A stretch of DNA of 64,000 nucleotides from Phycisphaeraceae bacterium (GCA_019636675.1 JAHBXC010000001.1:1054001-1118000), one strand, 5' to 3'. Shown: positions 8,877 to 18,482, counted from the first letter of the stretch. Program-made: numbers and translations. The notes: a model not told the origin generated them from the letters alone.

Positions 8877-8994
8877 TGATACATTCATCGTGTCTGGAAG
8901 CGATGTTCGCTGCCCTCAACCCGGCCCGCGTTTGACAGCGTAGGCGGCCGCAAGTTGATGGAGAGAAAGAGATTCTTCTGAGAGGAGACTGCGC

Positions 8995-9651
8995 ATGGTT
9001 CGTATGATTGCTCTTACCGCCGGCCTCGCCGTTGCGGGTTCCGCCCTCGCGGGCATCCAGGGTCGTGGCTTCCGCTGGGCCGAGGTCAACAACGGGGGCG
9101 TCTCTGACGGCTCCGGCGCCAACCTGTCCGGCTTCCGCACCTTCGACCTGTTCCTCGACGCTGGCTCTGCCCAGATGAGCGTCAACGGGTTCAACATGGG
9201 CACCGCCGCGACGCCCAACCTGGCCCCGTACCGCATCTTCACCGACGGCGCCGTGTTCAACCACGCGTTCGGCGGCAACTCGTCCCCGAACCCCGCCCTC
9301 GTGCCGGCGTTCCCCGCCCTCGCGTTCGACACCTACCTCGCGGTCGGCAACGGCGCGTTCTCTGACGTCCCCGGCTCGGTCAACCTGACCGCTTCCGGCG
9401 CGTTCGCGGGCCAGTTCATCGGCACCTGGTTCACCCAGCCCCCGCAGGTCGTCGGCGCCGGCGGCAGCCTCCTCGTTGGCCGTTTCACGGTCAGCGACAA
9501 CACCACCTTCCTCGGTGGCAACGGCTCGGCGATCGAGGTCGGCTTCACCGGCTTCGAGCAGGTGTTCTCCATCGGCAACGCGATCCCGACCCCCGGCGCC
9601 TTCGCGCTCATGGGCCTCGGCGGTCTCGTCGCTGCCCGTCGTCGCCGCTAA
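8995..9651 (+). CDS. Array paralogue 1: exported protein with sorting tail
   Basis: 218 residues, family not recognised. Signal peptide at residues 1-19 (ending SALAG). The body shares with the six following genes an N-terminal block (EVNNGGVSDGSGANL), FDLF, VNGFNMG, FNHAFGG, a FPALAFDTYL core (about residues 103-112), WFTQPPQ and TFLGGNGS. The mature protein has no Cys. The C-terminus PTPGAFALMGLGGLVAARRRR is a PEP-CTERM-like sorting tail: Pro-rich motif, short hydrophobic helix, Arg cluster. The protein is presumably exported by Sec, cut and anchored or released at the surface. GAGAGGAG upstream of the ATG is a strong SD. It is transcribed alone, with its own terminator at 9687. Confidence 0.82.
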   Translation: MVRMIALTAGLAVAGSALAGIQGRGFRWAEVNNGGVSDGSGANLSGFRTFDLFLDAGSAQMSVNGFNMGTAATPNLAPYRIFTDGAVFNHAFGGNSSPNPALVPAFPALAFDTYLAVGNGAFSDVPGSVNLTASGAFAGQFIGTWFTQPPQVVGAGGSLLVGRFTVSDNTTFLGGNGSAIEVGFTGFEQVFSIGNAIPTPGAFALMGLGGLVAARRRR

Positions 9652-9686
9652 TACGGCCTGACGATCGGAACTGATTGCAAGATCAC

Positions 9687-9722
9687 ACCGACGGGTCCGC
9701 AAGGGCCCGTCGGTTGTTTTTT
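9687..9722 (+). terminator. Rho-independent terminator after array paralogue 1
   Basis: ACCGACGGGTCC (9687-9698) pairs with GGGCCCGTCGGT (9703-9714) around a GCAA tetraloop, with one G-U pair, followed by TGTTTTTT. It lies 36 bases after the stop and is the clearest intrinsic terminator in the window, isolating paralogue 1 from the other six. Confidence 0.88.
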
Positions 9723-9746
9723 GTGCGCTCAACCCACCACTTCCTC

Positions 9747-9774
9747 TTGTTTCTCCCTCGCGCCGTGGTACCTT
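9747..9774 (+). promoter_or_regulatory. Possible promoter for array paralogues 2-7
   Basis: TTGTTT (9747-9752), a 16-base spacer and TACCTT (9769-9774) lie about 90 bases before the start of paralogue 2 and after the terminator of paralogue 1. A promoter is expected here because of that terminator; the hexamers themselves match the sigma-70 consensus weakly. Confidence 0.35.
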
Positions 9775-9860
9775 GAACACGGTTATCCGGCTCGGCGTCG
9801 CGGGGTGCGCGATGTTGATCCCGGGGCACGCGCGTCACAGCGCACGAGAGGAGATCCACC

Positions 9861-10508
9861 ATGCAGCGTTCCGCCCTTGTTTCGATCGCAGCCATCGCGC
9901 TCGCGAGCGCCGTCGCGCCCGCAGGCCCCGCCGGCTTCGGCGCACTGTCCTTCGTCGAAGTCGATAACGGCGGCGTGTCCGACGGGACCGGCGCGAACCT
10001 CGCGTCGTTCCGCACCTTCGACCTGTTCTGGGAGAACACCTCGGGCGACACCGCCCTCGTCAACGGGGTCAACATGGGCTTCGCGCCCAACCCGGCCCTC
10101 GACAACTACTTCCTGCGCGTCATCGGCGGCACGGTCTTCAACCACGCCTTCGGAAGCGATGTGCCCCCTAACCCCGGCCTGTTCCCGGCTTTCCCGGCGC
10201 TCGAGTTCGACACCTACCTCATGCTCGGCGACGCGACCATCGCTGTCGTGCCCGACTCCGTCGACCTCACCGGCGCCAACAACGGCGAGATCCGCGGCGT
10301 CTGGTTCACCCAGCCACCCCTCGCCGTCGCCAACGGAGAGTCTCTGCGCCTGCTCCGTCTCACCGTCAGCGATTCCACCGAAGACATCCGGGGGCGCATC
10401 CAGATCGGCTTCACCGACGGCGTGCGAGACTTCTTCATCCCGGCCCCGGGCGCCGCCGGCGTGCTCGCGCTGGGCGTCTTCGCCGCCACTCGCCGCCGTC
10501 GGGCCTGA
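9861..10508 (+). CDS. Array paralogue 2: exported protein with sorting tail
   Basis: 215 residues, same unnamed family. Signal peptide to about residue 22. Shared blocks: EVDNGGVSDGTGANL, FRTFDLF, VNGVNMGFAPNP, VFNHAFG, FPALEFDTYL and WFTQPP. The loop after DVPPNPG matches paralogues 5 and 6 better than 1. The usual TFLGGNGSAIEV block is replaced by a shorter RGRIQIGF segment. The tail IPAPGAAGVLALGVFAATRRRRA has the motif, helix, Arg layout of a sorting signal, with Pro-Ala-Pro-Gly in place of Pro-Thr-Pro-Gly. SD GAGAGGAG precedes the ATG. The gene for paralogue 3 starts 37 bases after its stop, so 2 to 5 are probably co-transcribed. Confidence 0.82.
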   Translation: MQRSALVSIAAIALASAVAPAGPAGFGALSFVEVDNGGVSDGTGANLASFRTFDLFWENTSGDTALVNGVNMGFAPNPALDNYFLRVIGGTVFNHAFGSDVPPNPGLFPAFPALEFDTYLMLGDATIAVVPDSVDLTGANNGEIRGVWFTQPPLAVANGESLRLLRLTVSDSTEDIRGRIQIGFTDGVRDFFIPAPGAAGVLALGVFAATRRRRA

Positions 10509-10545
10509 CATGCGCCTTCACGCGAAATCCGAAAAGGAGAGCACC

Positions 10546-11223
10546 ATGCGAATCTCACCGTCTGCTTTGTCGCTCGTCGCGGGTCTCCTCGCGATCGCAC
10601 CGCTGTCGCACGCCGGAGTTGGAGTTTACGGGCGTGGTTTTTCCTGGGCCCAGGTTGATAACGGCGGCATCTCTGATGGCTCCGGCGCCAACCTCTCCAA
10701 TTTCCTTACCTTTGACCTGTTCCTCAACGCCGGCGATCAGAGCATGAGCGTCAACGGGTTCAACCTGGGCACCGCCGCGAACCCCAACCTGGCGCCGTAC
10801 CGCATCTTCACCGACGGAGCCGTGTTCAACCACGCGCTCGGCGGCAACTCGTCCCCGAACCCGGCTCTCTTCCCGGCGTTCCCCGCCCTCGCGTTCGACA
10901 CCTACCTCGCGGTCGGCAACGGCGCGTACGCCGATGTTCCCGGCTCGGTCAACCTGAGCGGCGCCAACGGCGAGTTCATCGGCACCTGGTTCACTCAGCC
11001 CCCGCAGGTCGTCGCCGCGGGCGGCAGCCTCTTCGTCGGCCGTTTCACGGTCAGCGATACTGCCACCTTCCTCGGTGGTAACGGCTCGGCGATCGAGGTC
11101 AGTTTCACCGGCTTCGAGGAGGTGTTCAAGGTTCCCAGGGTGAGATCTGAGCCAGCAGCCCCGGGCGCCGCCGGCGTGCTCGCGCTGGGCGCCTTCGCCG
11201 CCACTCGCCGGCGCCGGGCCTGA
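10546..11223 (+). CDS. Array paralogue 3: mosaic exported protein
   Basis: 225 residues from the ATG at 10546, which has AAAAGGAGAG just upstream; an earlier in-frame ATG at 10510 lacks an SD and would place a charged stretch before the signal peptide. The signal peptide (MRISPSALSLVAGLL...SHAG) is nearly that of paralogues 4 and 5. The body is closest to paralogue 1 (same VNGFN, LAPYRIFTDGAVFNHA, SSPNPAL, WFTQPPQVV and TFLGGNGSAIEV blocks, with long runs of identical DNA). The last 25 residues (APGAAGVLALGAFAATRRRRA) match paralogue 2 almost exactly at DNA level. The protein thus combines three relatives, which suggests recombination or gene conversion inside the array. A sorting tail is present although its motif is AAPG. 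Confidence 0.82.
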   Translation: MRISPSALSLVAGLLAIAPLSHAGVGVYGRGFSWAQVDNGGISDGSGANLSNFLTFDLFLNAGDQSMSVNGFNLGTAANPNLAPYRIFTDGAVFNHALGGNSSPNPALFPAFPALAFDTYLAVGNGAYADVPGSVNLSGANGEFIGTWFTQPPQVVAAGGSLFVGRFTVSDTATFLGGNGSAIEVSFTGFEEVFKVPRVRSEPAAPGAAGVLALGAFAATRRRRA

Positions 11224-11334
11224 GCCGCAGCGTCGCACGACATCGGAAAGGAAAGCCATGCGAATCGCACCGTCTGCTTTGGCGCTCGCCACGGGTCTCC
11301 TCGCGATCGCGCCGCTCTCGCACGCCGGGATCTC
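11221..11334 (+). repeat. Direct repeat copy A: gap, SD and signal-peptide region of paralogue 4
   Basis: 114 bases starting at the TGA of paralogue 3 and running through the intergenic spacer, the AAAGGAAAG ribosome site and the first 77 bases of the next gene. It matches copy B at 11915-12028 with only four mismatches, and the 34-base spacer is identical. This is direct evidence of recent tandem duplication or homogenisation. Confidence 0.9.
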
Positions 11335-11917
11335 CGGCCGGGGCCTGCAGTGGGAGTTCGTCCGCTTCGGCCCGCTCAACGGGCCGTCCCCCGTCCCGGG
11401 CGATGCCTGGTACACCTTCGACCTCTACTTCACCGCCGGCTCGGCGAGCGCCCAGATCAGTGGCATGAATATGGGGATCACTTCGATCACGCCCTACTTT
11501 CTCGCCACCGACGGCACGGTGTTCAATCACCCCTTCGGGGGCGATGGCCCCCCCAACCCCGTGTTCCTCCCCGCGTTCCCGGCGCTCGAGTTCGATACAT
11601 ATCTCGCCCTCGGCGACACATTGCCCGCGTTCGTCGGCGGGTCCGTCGACCTCAGCGGGAACGGCGGCATGCTGCGCGGCGCCTGGTTTACCCAACCTCC
11701 GATCGAACTGCTCGCCAACGAGCGTCTCCGCATCCTCCGCGTCACGGTCGGCGACGACACGACCTTCCTGGGCGGTTCTGGATCGCAGCTCGAGGTCAAC
11801 TTCGTCGGCTTCGAGCAGGTGTTCTCGATCCCGCCGGTCCAATCTGTGCCAACGCCGGGCGGCGCGTTGGCGCTCGGTCTCGCGTCGCTCGTTGCCGCGC
11901 GCCGGCGCCGGGGCTGA
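11258..11917 (+). CDS. Array paralogue 4: exported protein, second subtype
   Basis: 219 residues. Signal peptide MRIAPSALALATGLL...SHAG. After it the usual EVDNGGVSDGSGAN block is replaced by WEFVRFGPLNGPSPVPGD, a version shared only with paralogue 5. The rest returns to the family pattern: FDLYF, GMNMG, TDGTVFNHPFGGD, PPNP, FPALEFDTYLALG, WFTQPPIEL, LRILRVTV, TFLGGSGSQLEV, GFEQVFSI. The tail VPTPGGALALGLASLVAARRRRG is a standard motif-helix-Arg sorting signal. No Cys in the mature region. It lies 34 bases after paralogue 3, with SD AAAGGAAAG. Function unknown; the two different N-terminal blocks within one array suggest different binding surfaces on a common fold. Confidence 0.82.
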   Translation: MRIAPSALALATGLLAIAPLSHAGISGRGLQWEFVRFGPLNGPSPVPGDAWYTFDLYFTAGSASAQISGMNMGITSITPYFLATDGTVFNHPFGGDGPPNPVFLPAFPALEFDTYLALGDTLPAFVGGSVDLSGNGGMLRGAWFTQPPIELLANERLRILRVTVGDDTTFLGGSGSQLEVNFVGFEQVFSIPPVQSVPTPGGALALGLASLVAARRRRG

Positions 11918-12028
11918 GCCGCAGCGTCGCACGACATCGGAAAGGAAAGCCATGCGAATCGCACCGTCTGCTGTGTCGCTCGTCACGGGTCTCCTCGCGA
12001 TCGCGCCGCTGTCGCACGCCGGGATCTC
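11915..12028 (+). repeat. Direct repeat copy B: gap, SD and signal-peptide region of paralogue 5
   Basis: Second copy of the 114-base repeat at 11221-11334, covering the stop of paralogue 4, the identical 34-base spacer and the start of paralogue 5. The four differences all lie in the signal-peptide coding part. Confidence 0.9.
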
Positions 12029-12617
12029 GGATGGGCGCCTTGAGTGGCAGTTCGTCCGCTACGGGCCGCTGGGCGGGCCCTCGCCTATCCCCGTCGATTT
12101 CGCGTACACCCTCGACCTGTACTTCGTCGCGGGCGACCAGGGCGCGGCCGTCAACGGCGTCAACATGGGGTACGCGGCCAATCCGCTGTTCGATCCGAAT
12201 GTGCTCCTCACCAACGGCACGGTCTACAACCACGCGTTCGGCGGCGACACGCCCCCGAACCCGGCGCTGATCCCGGCCTTCCCGGCGCTCGAGTTCGACA
12301 CCTATCTCGCGCTCGGCGATCGGCCAGTCTCGACCGTGCCGAACTCCGTCGATCTCACCGGGAACAACAACGGCGAACTCCGCGCCACCTGGTTCACGAT
12401 CCCGCCGATCGAGCTCGACCCCTTCGAGCGCCTCCGGCTGCTGCGTATCACCGTCAGCGACGACGCGACCTTCCTGGGCGGCAACGGCTCGCAACTCGAG
12501 ATCGGCTTCGTCGGCTTCGAGCGGACCTACGCGATCCCCCGCTCGATCGTCCCAACCCCTGCGAGCGTCGCGACGCTCGCGCTCGCGTCGTTCGCGGCGG
12601 CGCGACGCCGGCGCTGA
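11952..12617 (+). CDS. Array paralogue 5: exported protein, second subtype
   Basis: 221 residues, starting at the ATG 34 bases after paralogue 4 with an identical upstream region. Signal peptide MRIAPSAVSLVTGLL...SHAG. It carries the second-subtype block WQFVRYGPLGGPSPIPVD, then LDLYF, VNGVNMGYAANP, NGTVYNHAFGGD, PPNPAL, FPALEFDTYLALG, NNNGELRATWF, PPIEL, LRLLRITVSDDATFLGGNGSQLEIGF. The tail VPTPASVATLALASFAAARRRR keeps the helix and Arg cluster but has Ala-Ser where the others have Gly after the second Pro, so processing may differ. A hairpin without a T tract lies downstream at 12647. Confidence 0.82.
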   Translation: MRIAPSAVSLVTGLLAIAPLSHAGISDGRLEWQFVRYGPLGGPSPIPVDFAYTLDLYFVAGDQGAAVNGVNMGYAANPLFDPNVLLTNGTVYNHAFGGDTPPNPALIPAFPALEFDTYLALGDRPVSTVPNSVDLTGNNNGELRATWFTIPPIELDPFERLRLLRITVSDDATFLGGNGSQLEIGFVGFERTYAIPRSIVPTPASVATLALASFAAARRRR

Positions 12618-12646
12618 TGGACCCTCGCGTGCAAACCGCCCACCCG

Positions 12647-12665
12647 CGTCGGCAGAGCGCCGACG
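12647..12665 (+). other. Short hairpin between array paralogues 5 and 6
   Basis: CGTCGGC pairs with GCCGACG around an AGAGC loop, 30 bases after the stop of paralogue 5. No T tract follows, so it could be a weak terminator, an RNA-stability element or chance in GC-rich DNA. The rest of the 155-base gap holds nothing I can name. Confidence 0.3.
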
Positions 12666-12772
12666 GCTGAATCGAGGCGCCCGGCCGGATCCGCCGCCCG
12701 TGGCGTGCCGCCAAACACCATGCTCGCGACGCCCTCTGTAGGAGGCGGGCCCGCGATGGAGGAAGAAACACC

Positions 12773-13456
12773 ATGAAGACACGGACTCATGCCGGTGAAG
12801 TCGTTTCGCTGTGCGCGGGTGCTTCGGCGGTCGTCGCCGTCGCGATCATCGCGCCGTTGGCCCACGCCGGGACGATCGTCAGAGGATTCACCTGGGTTGA
12901 AGTCGACAATCAGGGCGTCAGCGATGGCTCCGGCGCTGACCTGACCGGCTATCGCACCTTCGACCTGTACTTCAATCTGGGCAGCAGCGGCGCTGTGGTG
13001 ACCGGGTTCAATATGGGCTTCGCGCCCAATCCGGCGATCGATGACCCGCAGCCGTTCATCGAGACCGACGGCGTGGTGTTCAACCACGCGTTCGGGGGCG
13101 ATACCCCCCCGCTGCCCGCCGTGATCGATCTCTTCCCGGCGCTCGCCTTCGACACGCGTCTCGAGTTCGGGGGGGAAGACATTCTGGTCGTTCCCAACTC
13201 GATCGATCTGACGGGCGACAACAACGGGGAACTCCGCGGGGTATGGCTTCCCTTAGGGGGATTTCAAGTCGACCCCGGGGACAGCATCCACGCCCTGCGC
13301 ATCACGCTCACCGACTTCACCTACCTCCGCGGGATGATCCAGGTTGGACTCGGTAGCGCCGGCGTGCCGTACTTCGAAGTGCCGAACATCCCCTCGCCCG
13401 CCGGCGCAGCCGTGCTGATCACCGGCGCGTTGCTGCTGGGACGCAGGCGGGCATGA
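12773..13456 (+). CDS. Array paralogue 6: exported protein with sorting tail
   Basis: 227 residues. The signal peptide is longer than in the others (about 32 residues, ending LAHAG). First-subtype block EVDNQGVSDGSGADL, then YRTFDLYF, GFNMGFAPNP, TDGVVFNHAFGGD, FPALAFDTRL (Tyr replaced by Arg), VPNSIDLTGDNNGELRGVW and a truncated late region without TFLGGNG. The tail IPSPAGAAVLITGALLLGRRRA has a weaker motif (Pro-Ser-Pro-Ala-Gly) and only three Arg. SD GGAGGAAG precedes the ATG. It is separated from paralogue 5 by 155 bases and its last codons overlap the upstream-most possible start of paralogue 7. Confidence 0.8.
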   Translation: MKTRTHAGEVVSLCAGASAVVAVAIIAPLAHAGTIVRGFTWVEVDNQGVSDGSGADLTGYRTFDLYFNLGSSGAVVTGFNMGFAPNPAIDDPQPFIETDGVVFNHAFGGDTPPLPAVIDLFPALAFDTRLEFGGEDILVVPNSIDLTGDNNGELRGVWLPLGGFQVDPGDSIHALRITLTDFTYLRGMIQVGLGSAGVPYFEVPNIPSPAGAAVLITGALLLGRRRA

Positions 13457-13503
13457 AGGCTTCTCGCAATCACGGAATTTCAGGAAGCACGAGAGAGATC
13501 ACG

Positions 13504-14253
13504 ATGAAAAACCAGGATCGAATGAACGCGGCGCGATTCACGCTCGCACGCGCAGCGAGACGGTGCACTCAACTGACAGCGCTCCTCCTTCTCACTTTCG
13601 AGGCGCAGGCGTTCGCTGGCAACACCAGTAACCCGCTGACCGGCGTGGGCTGGCGGGAGGTTGACAATTCCACAAACACCGTGACCGGTGAAGCCACAGG
13701 GCTCGCTGGACAATGGCGGACCTTCGATCTGTTCCTTTTCGGAGAGCCGGGCACTCTCGTAAACGCGATCAACATGGGTTCCGCGTCGAATCCTGTCCTG
13801 GGCCCTTTCACGATTCTGACCGACGGCGCCATGTACAACGATTCGCTTGCGTCGGGTCCTTTCGCGCCGAATCCGCTGACCTATCCCGTGTCTCCCGCGG
13901 CCGAGTTCGATACCTACCTCACATTCCAAGCGTCGCTCGCGGATTCGATCAGCGTGCTCCCTGGCTCCGTCGATCTGGAAAGTAGCTCGCTCCGCGGAGT
14001 CTGGTTCGCAACGCCGGTCCCGGGCGAAGACTGGCGCCAAAGCATCTCCGCACAGGGTGATTTCTGGCTGCTGCGCGCCACTGTGTCGGCGGACGCCACC
14101 TATCTCGGAGGGGTCGGGAGCAGCATCCAGATCGGGATCACGACAAGCGAACCCATCTTCGATGTCCCGAACGCGTTGCTGATCCCTGCGCCGGGCGTCT
14201 CGTGGGCGGTGTGCGCCGGCCTTGCGATCTCGGTGCGTCGTCGTCGTCGCTGA
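13504..14253 (+). CDS. Array paralogue 7: most divergent member
   Basis: 249 residues from the ATG at 13504, chosen for the GAGAGA seven bases upstream; 13453 (overlapping the paralogue 6 stop) and 13522 are alternatives. A long basic N-region precedes the signal helix, which ends QAFAG. Recognisable family blocks are [75 protein letters not shown] and IQIGI. Several conserved positions are changed: FPAL becomes SPAA and NHAFGG is lost. The tail [23 protein letters not shown] is a sorting signal containing a Cys. Its wording is less GC-rich than its neighbours, which suggests an older or differently derived copy. Confidence 0.78.
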   Translation: MKNQDRMNAARFTLARAARRCTQLTALLLLTFEAQAFAGNTSNPLTGVGWREVDNSTNTVTGEATGLAGQWRTFDLFLFGEPGTLVNAINMGSASNPVLGPFTILTDGAMYNDSLASGPFAPNPLTYPVSPAAEFDTYLTFQASLADSISVLPGSVDLESSSLRGVWFATPVPGEDWRQSISAQGDFWLLRATVSADATYLGGVGSSIQIGITTSEPIFDVPNALLIPAPGVSWAVCAGLAISVRRRRR

Positions 14254-14288
14254 GCGCCGAGCGTCAACCATGCCATTCTTGACGCGCA

Positions 14289-14319
14289 CGAAACCCTCGC
14301 CCCGGCGAGGGTGCTTTCG
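14289..14319 (+). terminator. Hairpin between the paralogue array and acs
   Basis: ACCCTCGCC (14293-14301) and GGCGAGGGT (14304-14312) form a nine-base stem, extended by CGAAA and TTTCG on the outside. There is no long T tract, but the position (36 bases after the last array gene, 53 before acs) suits a transcript end. Confidence 0.55.
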
Positions 14320-14371
14320 TAGAGGGCTTGCTATCCTGCAGCGGAACCCTTCATCGCACCGAGAGCACGCC

Positions 14372-16402
<2,031 letters not shown>

Positions 16403-16411
16403 GGGGAAGAA

Positions 16412-16445
16412 GGGAGCAGGGAGCAGGGAGTGGGGAGCAGGGAAG
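16412..16445 (+). repeat. GGGAGCA heptad repeat after acs
   Basis: Units of GGGAGCA at 16412, 16419 and 16433 with degenerate units at 16426 and 16440, beginning nine bases after the acs stop. The same heptad, in the same sense relative to its gene, follows pheS at 54011-54066. Confidence 0.85.
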
Positions 16446-16462
16446 AGAGAAGAGAGAACTGG

Positions 16463-17071
16463 TCAGGCGCGCGTGGTGTTTTTCTCTTTCGACTCGGGCT
16501 GCTTCGCCAGCGAGGTGAACGCCGCGAAGCCGAAGGGCTCGCCCTTCTCGCCGTTGGCGCCGGAGGTGTTGAACGCCTCTTCCAACTCGCGCATCAGCTC
16601 GTCGGACAAGACGCGCACGCTGACGATCTCGTGCAGGGGGATGGTGACCACTTCACCCAGCGGGGTGCGGATGTTGAACACGGTGCACTGCACGGCGATG
16701 CAGAGCTGGCGCTCGCGCGGGTCGTTCACGACGGTGCAGGGGAAGAGCGGCTCGACGCCGGCGAGGGGGATGCGCTCCCCCAGGGTCGTGACGATCGAGA
16801 CGCGCCCGTCGGCGATCTCTGGCATGCGATGGGTGAGGATCGAGAACGCGGCGAGCATCTCGCGCACGACGTTCTGCCAGTACGAGGTGCGCAGCTCGAC
16901 GAGCCGGTTCACCGTTGGGATGGGGGGCGGGGCGATCCCGGTGATCGCCGCCGCCAGTTCGACGGGCGCCGCCCCCTGGGCGCCGGGAGCCGCTGTGCCC
17001 GGCATGGGAAGCCCCGGCCCGACGAGCGTCGAAGGGAGCGTAATCGTGGGCTGGGCAGGTTCTGGGGGCAT
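16463..17071 (-). CDS. Hypothetical cytoplasmic protein
   Basis: 202 residues, not recognised. There is no signal peptide or membrane helix. The first 55 residues are Pro/Ala/Gly-rich and likely disordered; the core (about 55-160) looks like a compact alpha/beta domain with segments such as REMLAAFSIL, GRVSIVTTLGERIPL, IRTPLGEV and PLHEIVSVRVL; the tail is charged. It is convergent with acs and shares the downstream region with the GGGAGCA repeat. The start ATG at 17071 is the only reasonable one in frame. No SD is obvious. Nothing in its neighbourhood indicates a role. Confidence 0.65.
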   Translation of the reverse strand: MPPEPAQPTITLPSTLVGPGLPMPGTAAPGAQGAAPVELAAAITGIAPPPIPTVNRLVELRTSYWQNVVREMLAAFSILTHRMPEIADGRVSIVTTLGERIPLAGVEPLFPCTVVNDPRERQLCIAVQCTVFNIRTPLGEVVTIPLHEIVSVRVLSDELMRELEEAFNTSGANGEKGEPFGFAAFTSLAKQPESKEKNTTRA

Positions 17072-17125
17072 GCATGGAGACTACGGGAACGCGCGTGCGT
17101 CGTCGAGTGGGCGGGCGAGGCGCCG

Positions 17126-17163
17126 AAAAAAAGAACCGGCCGGCTCCAGAGGAGCCGGCCGGT
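17126..17163 (-). terminator. Rho-independent terminator of the porin gene
   Basis: A perfect 12-base stem, CCGGCCGGCTCC (17136-17147) with GGAGCCGGCCGG (17151-17162), loop of three, followed on the minus strand by a run of seven T residues. It lies about 60 bases after the porin stop. Confidence 0.88.
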
Positions 17164-17219
17164 CGGAGATGCTGTCAGGCGTCTGACGCTGGGTCAGACG
17201 GTCTGGCGTTCAGATCAAC

Positions 17220-18482
17220 TCAGAAGACGAGCTGGAACTGAGCGCGGATCGCGAACTGATCTTCCTCGCCGGAGGGCAGCATGCCGCGACCGGTGGAGGT
17301 GTTGGCGGGAGCGCCGGCGGACTCGTCGAGAGCCCAGACCAGGTCGACCGTGAACTTCGCGGCGTGCTTGTGGATGTAGTAGTTGGCGCCGAGGGTGATC
17401 TCGGTGTACTCGTCGTTGGCGAACACGTCGTCGTCGCCGAAGACCATGTCCCAGCGAGCGAAGAGCTCCCAGTCGTCAGAGACGAACACGCCGCCCTGAA
17501 GGAGGAAGCCGTAGTTATCGACGGTCGGGCCGCCGTCCACGTCGACGCTGCTGCCGACGAAGGCGCCGTAGAGGTTCCAGCCGTCGGCCATCCAGGAGAT
17601 GTCGAGGGTGTAGGCGAAGAGCTCGTTGTTGGGACGGCCCTGCTCGCGCGACGCGTCCTGCCAGTGCAGGGCGGCGCCGACCATGAGGGCGTTGCTGGAG
17701 CCGCGCCACGAGGTGAACTGGTCGAACTGGTTCCAGTCGCCGGAGGCGAGGAACTCAACGCGACCGGTCAGAGCGAAGTCCGAGGGGTCGTCGTTGAAGT
17801 CAGAGTTCGCCGAACCGTTGCTGGGGAAGAGCTCCGAACCGTCGGAGAACATGCCCTTGAAGCGGAACTGCTCGGCGTCGTAGGCGAGCTGGACGCCCTG
17901 CACGCGGCCGAGGCTGAAGATGGAGTTGAGGTTCGAGCGCTCGACGGCCAGCTGGCGGGTGCTGTTGACGGTCTCCTCGCGGGTGAACGGGGCCTTGAAC
18001 TGGCCCCAGCGGAGGTCCATGCCGTTGTCGAACTTGTAGCCGACATAGACATCCTCGGCCTCGAAGCTGCCGCCGTTGCGGTTGAACGCGCCGGTGATGT
18101 TGTAGTAGAGGTTGGGGTCGAAGATGTGGCCGTTGAACCACAGCTTCGTGCGACGGGTCTGGAAGCCGAGGGTGTTGTCCTCGTCCTCGCCGATGACGGC
18201 CTCAGAGTCGTCGCGGAAGTTGTAGATGTAACGGAACTGGATCTGGCCGCCGACGTTCAGCTTGAAGTTGCCATCGGCGGAGCCGAGGAAGAACTTGCCG
18301 TCGTGGCCGGCGGTGTTGCCGCTCTGAAGAAGCGACGAGCGGGTCTGCGCGTCGTTCATCATCTCGGCGACAAGGGCGCGGACTTCGTCCGCGTTGTTGC
18401 TGGACCAGGACTGGCCAGCGAGCGCGACGCCGCCGAGACCCATCGCGGCGCCAGCGAGCATCACAAGCTTCGTGTGAGACAT
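17220..18482 (-). CDS. Outer-membrane porin, phosphate-selective O/P type
   Basis: 420 residues from the ATG at 18482, which follows GAGGAGAAG; the frame is open further up to 18650 but without a signal peptide. Signal peptide to about residue 23 (VALAG). A helical, coiled-coil-like segment (about 30-50) precedes the barrel. The barrel part starts at about residue 65 with GNFKLNVGGQIQFRY and continues as amphipathic strands such as RRTKLWFNGHIFDPNLYY and DLRWGQFKAPF, typical of the porin O/P family, and ends in QFQLVF with the C-terminal Phe used for barrel assembly. The family passes phosphate or polyphosphate; the substrate here is inferred, supported by the divergent PhoB/PhoR-like genes. 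A terminator follows at 17126. Confidence 0.82.
   Translation of the reverse strand: MSHTKLVMLAGAAMGLGGVALAGQSWSSNNADEVRALVAEMMNDAQTRSSLLQSGNTAGHDGKFFLGSADGNFKLNVGGQIQFRYIYNFRDDSEAVIGEDEDNTLGFQTRRTKLWFNGHIFDPNLYYNITGAFNRNGGSFEAEDVYVGYKFDNGMDLRWGQFKAPFTREETVNSTRQLAVERSNLNSIFSLGRVQGVQLAYDAEQFRFKGMFSDGSELFPSNGSANSDFNDDPSDFALTGRVEFLASGDWNQFDQFTSWRGSSNALMVGAALHWQDASREQGRPNNELFAYTLDISWMADGWNLYGAFVGSSVDVDGGPTVDNYGFLLQGGVFVSDDWELFARWDMVFGDDDVFANDEYTEITLGANYYIHKHAAKFTVDLVWALDESAGAPANTSTGRGMLPSGEEDQFAIRAQFQLVF

Noticed and set aside
8995..12028. Repeated segments that could be mistaken for a CRISPR array or mobile element
   Set aside because: The repeats are coding and leader parts of paralogous genes at intervals of about 700 bases; there are no spacers of uniform size and no transposase.
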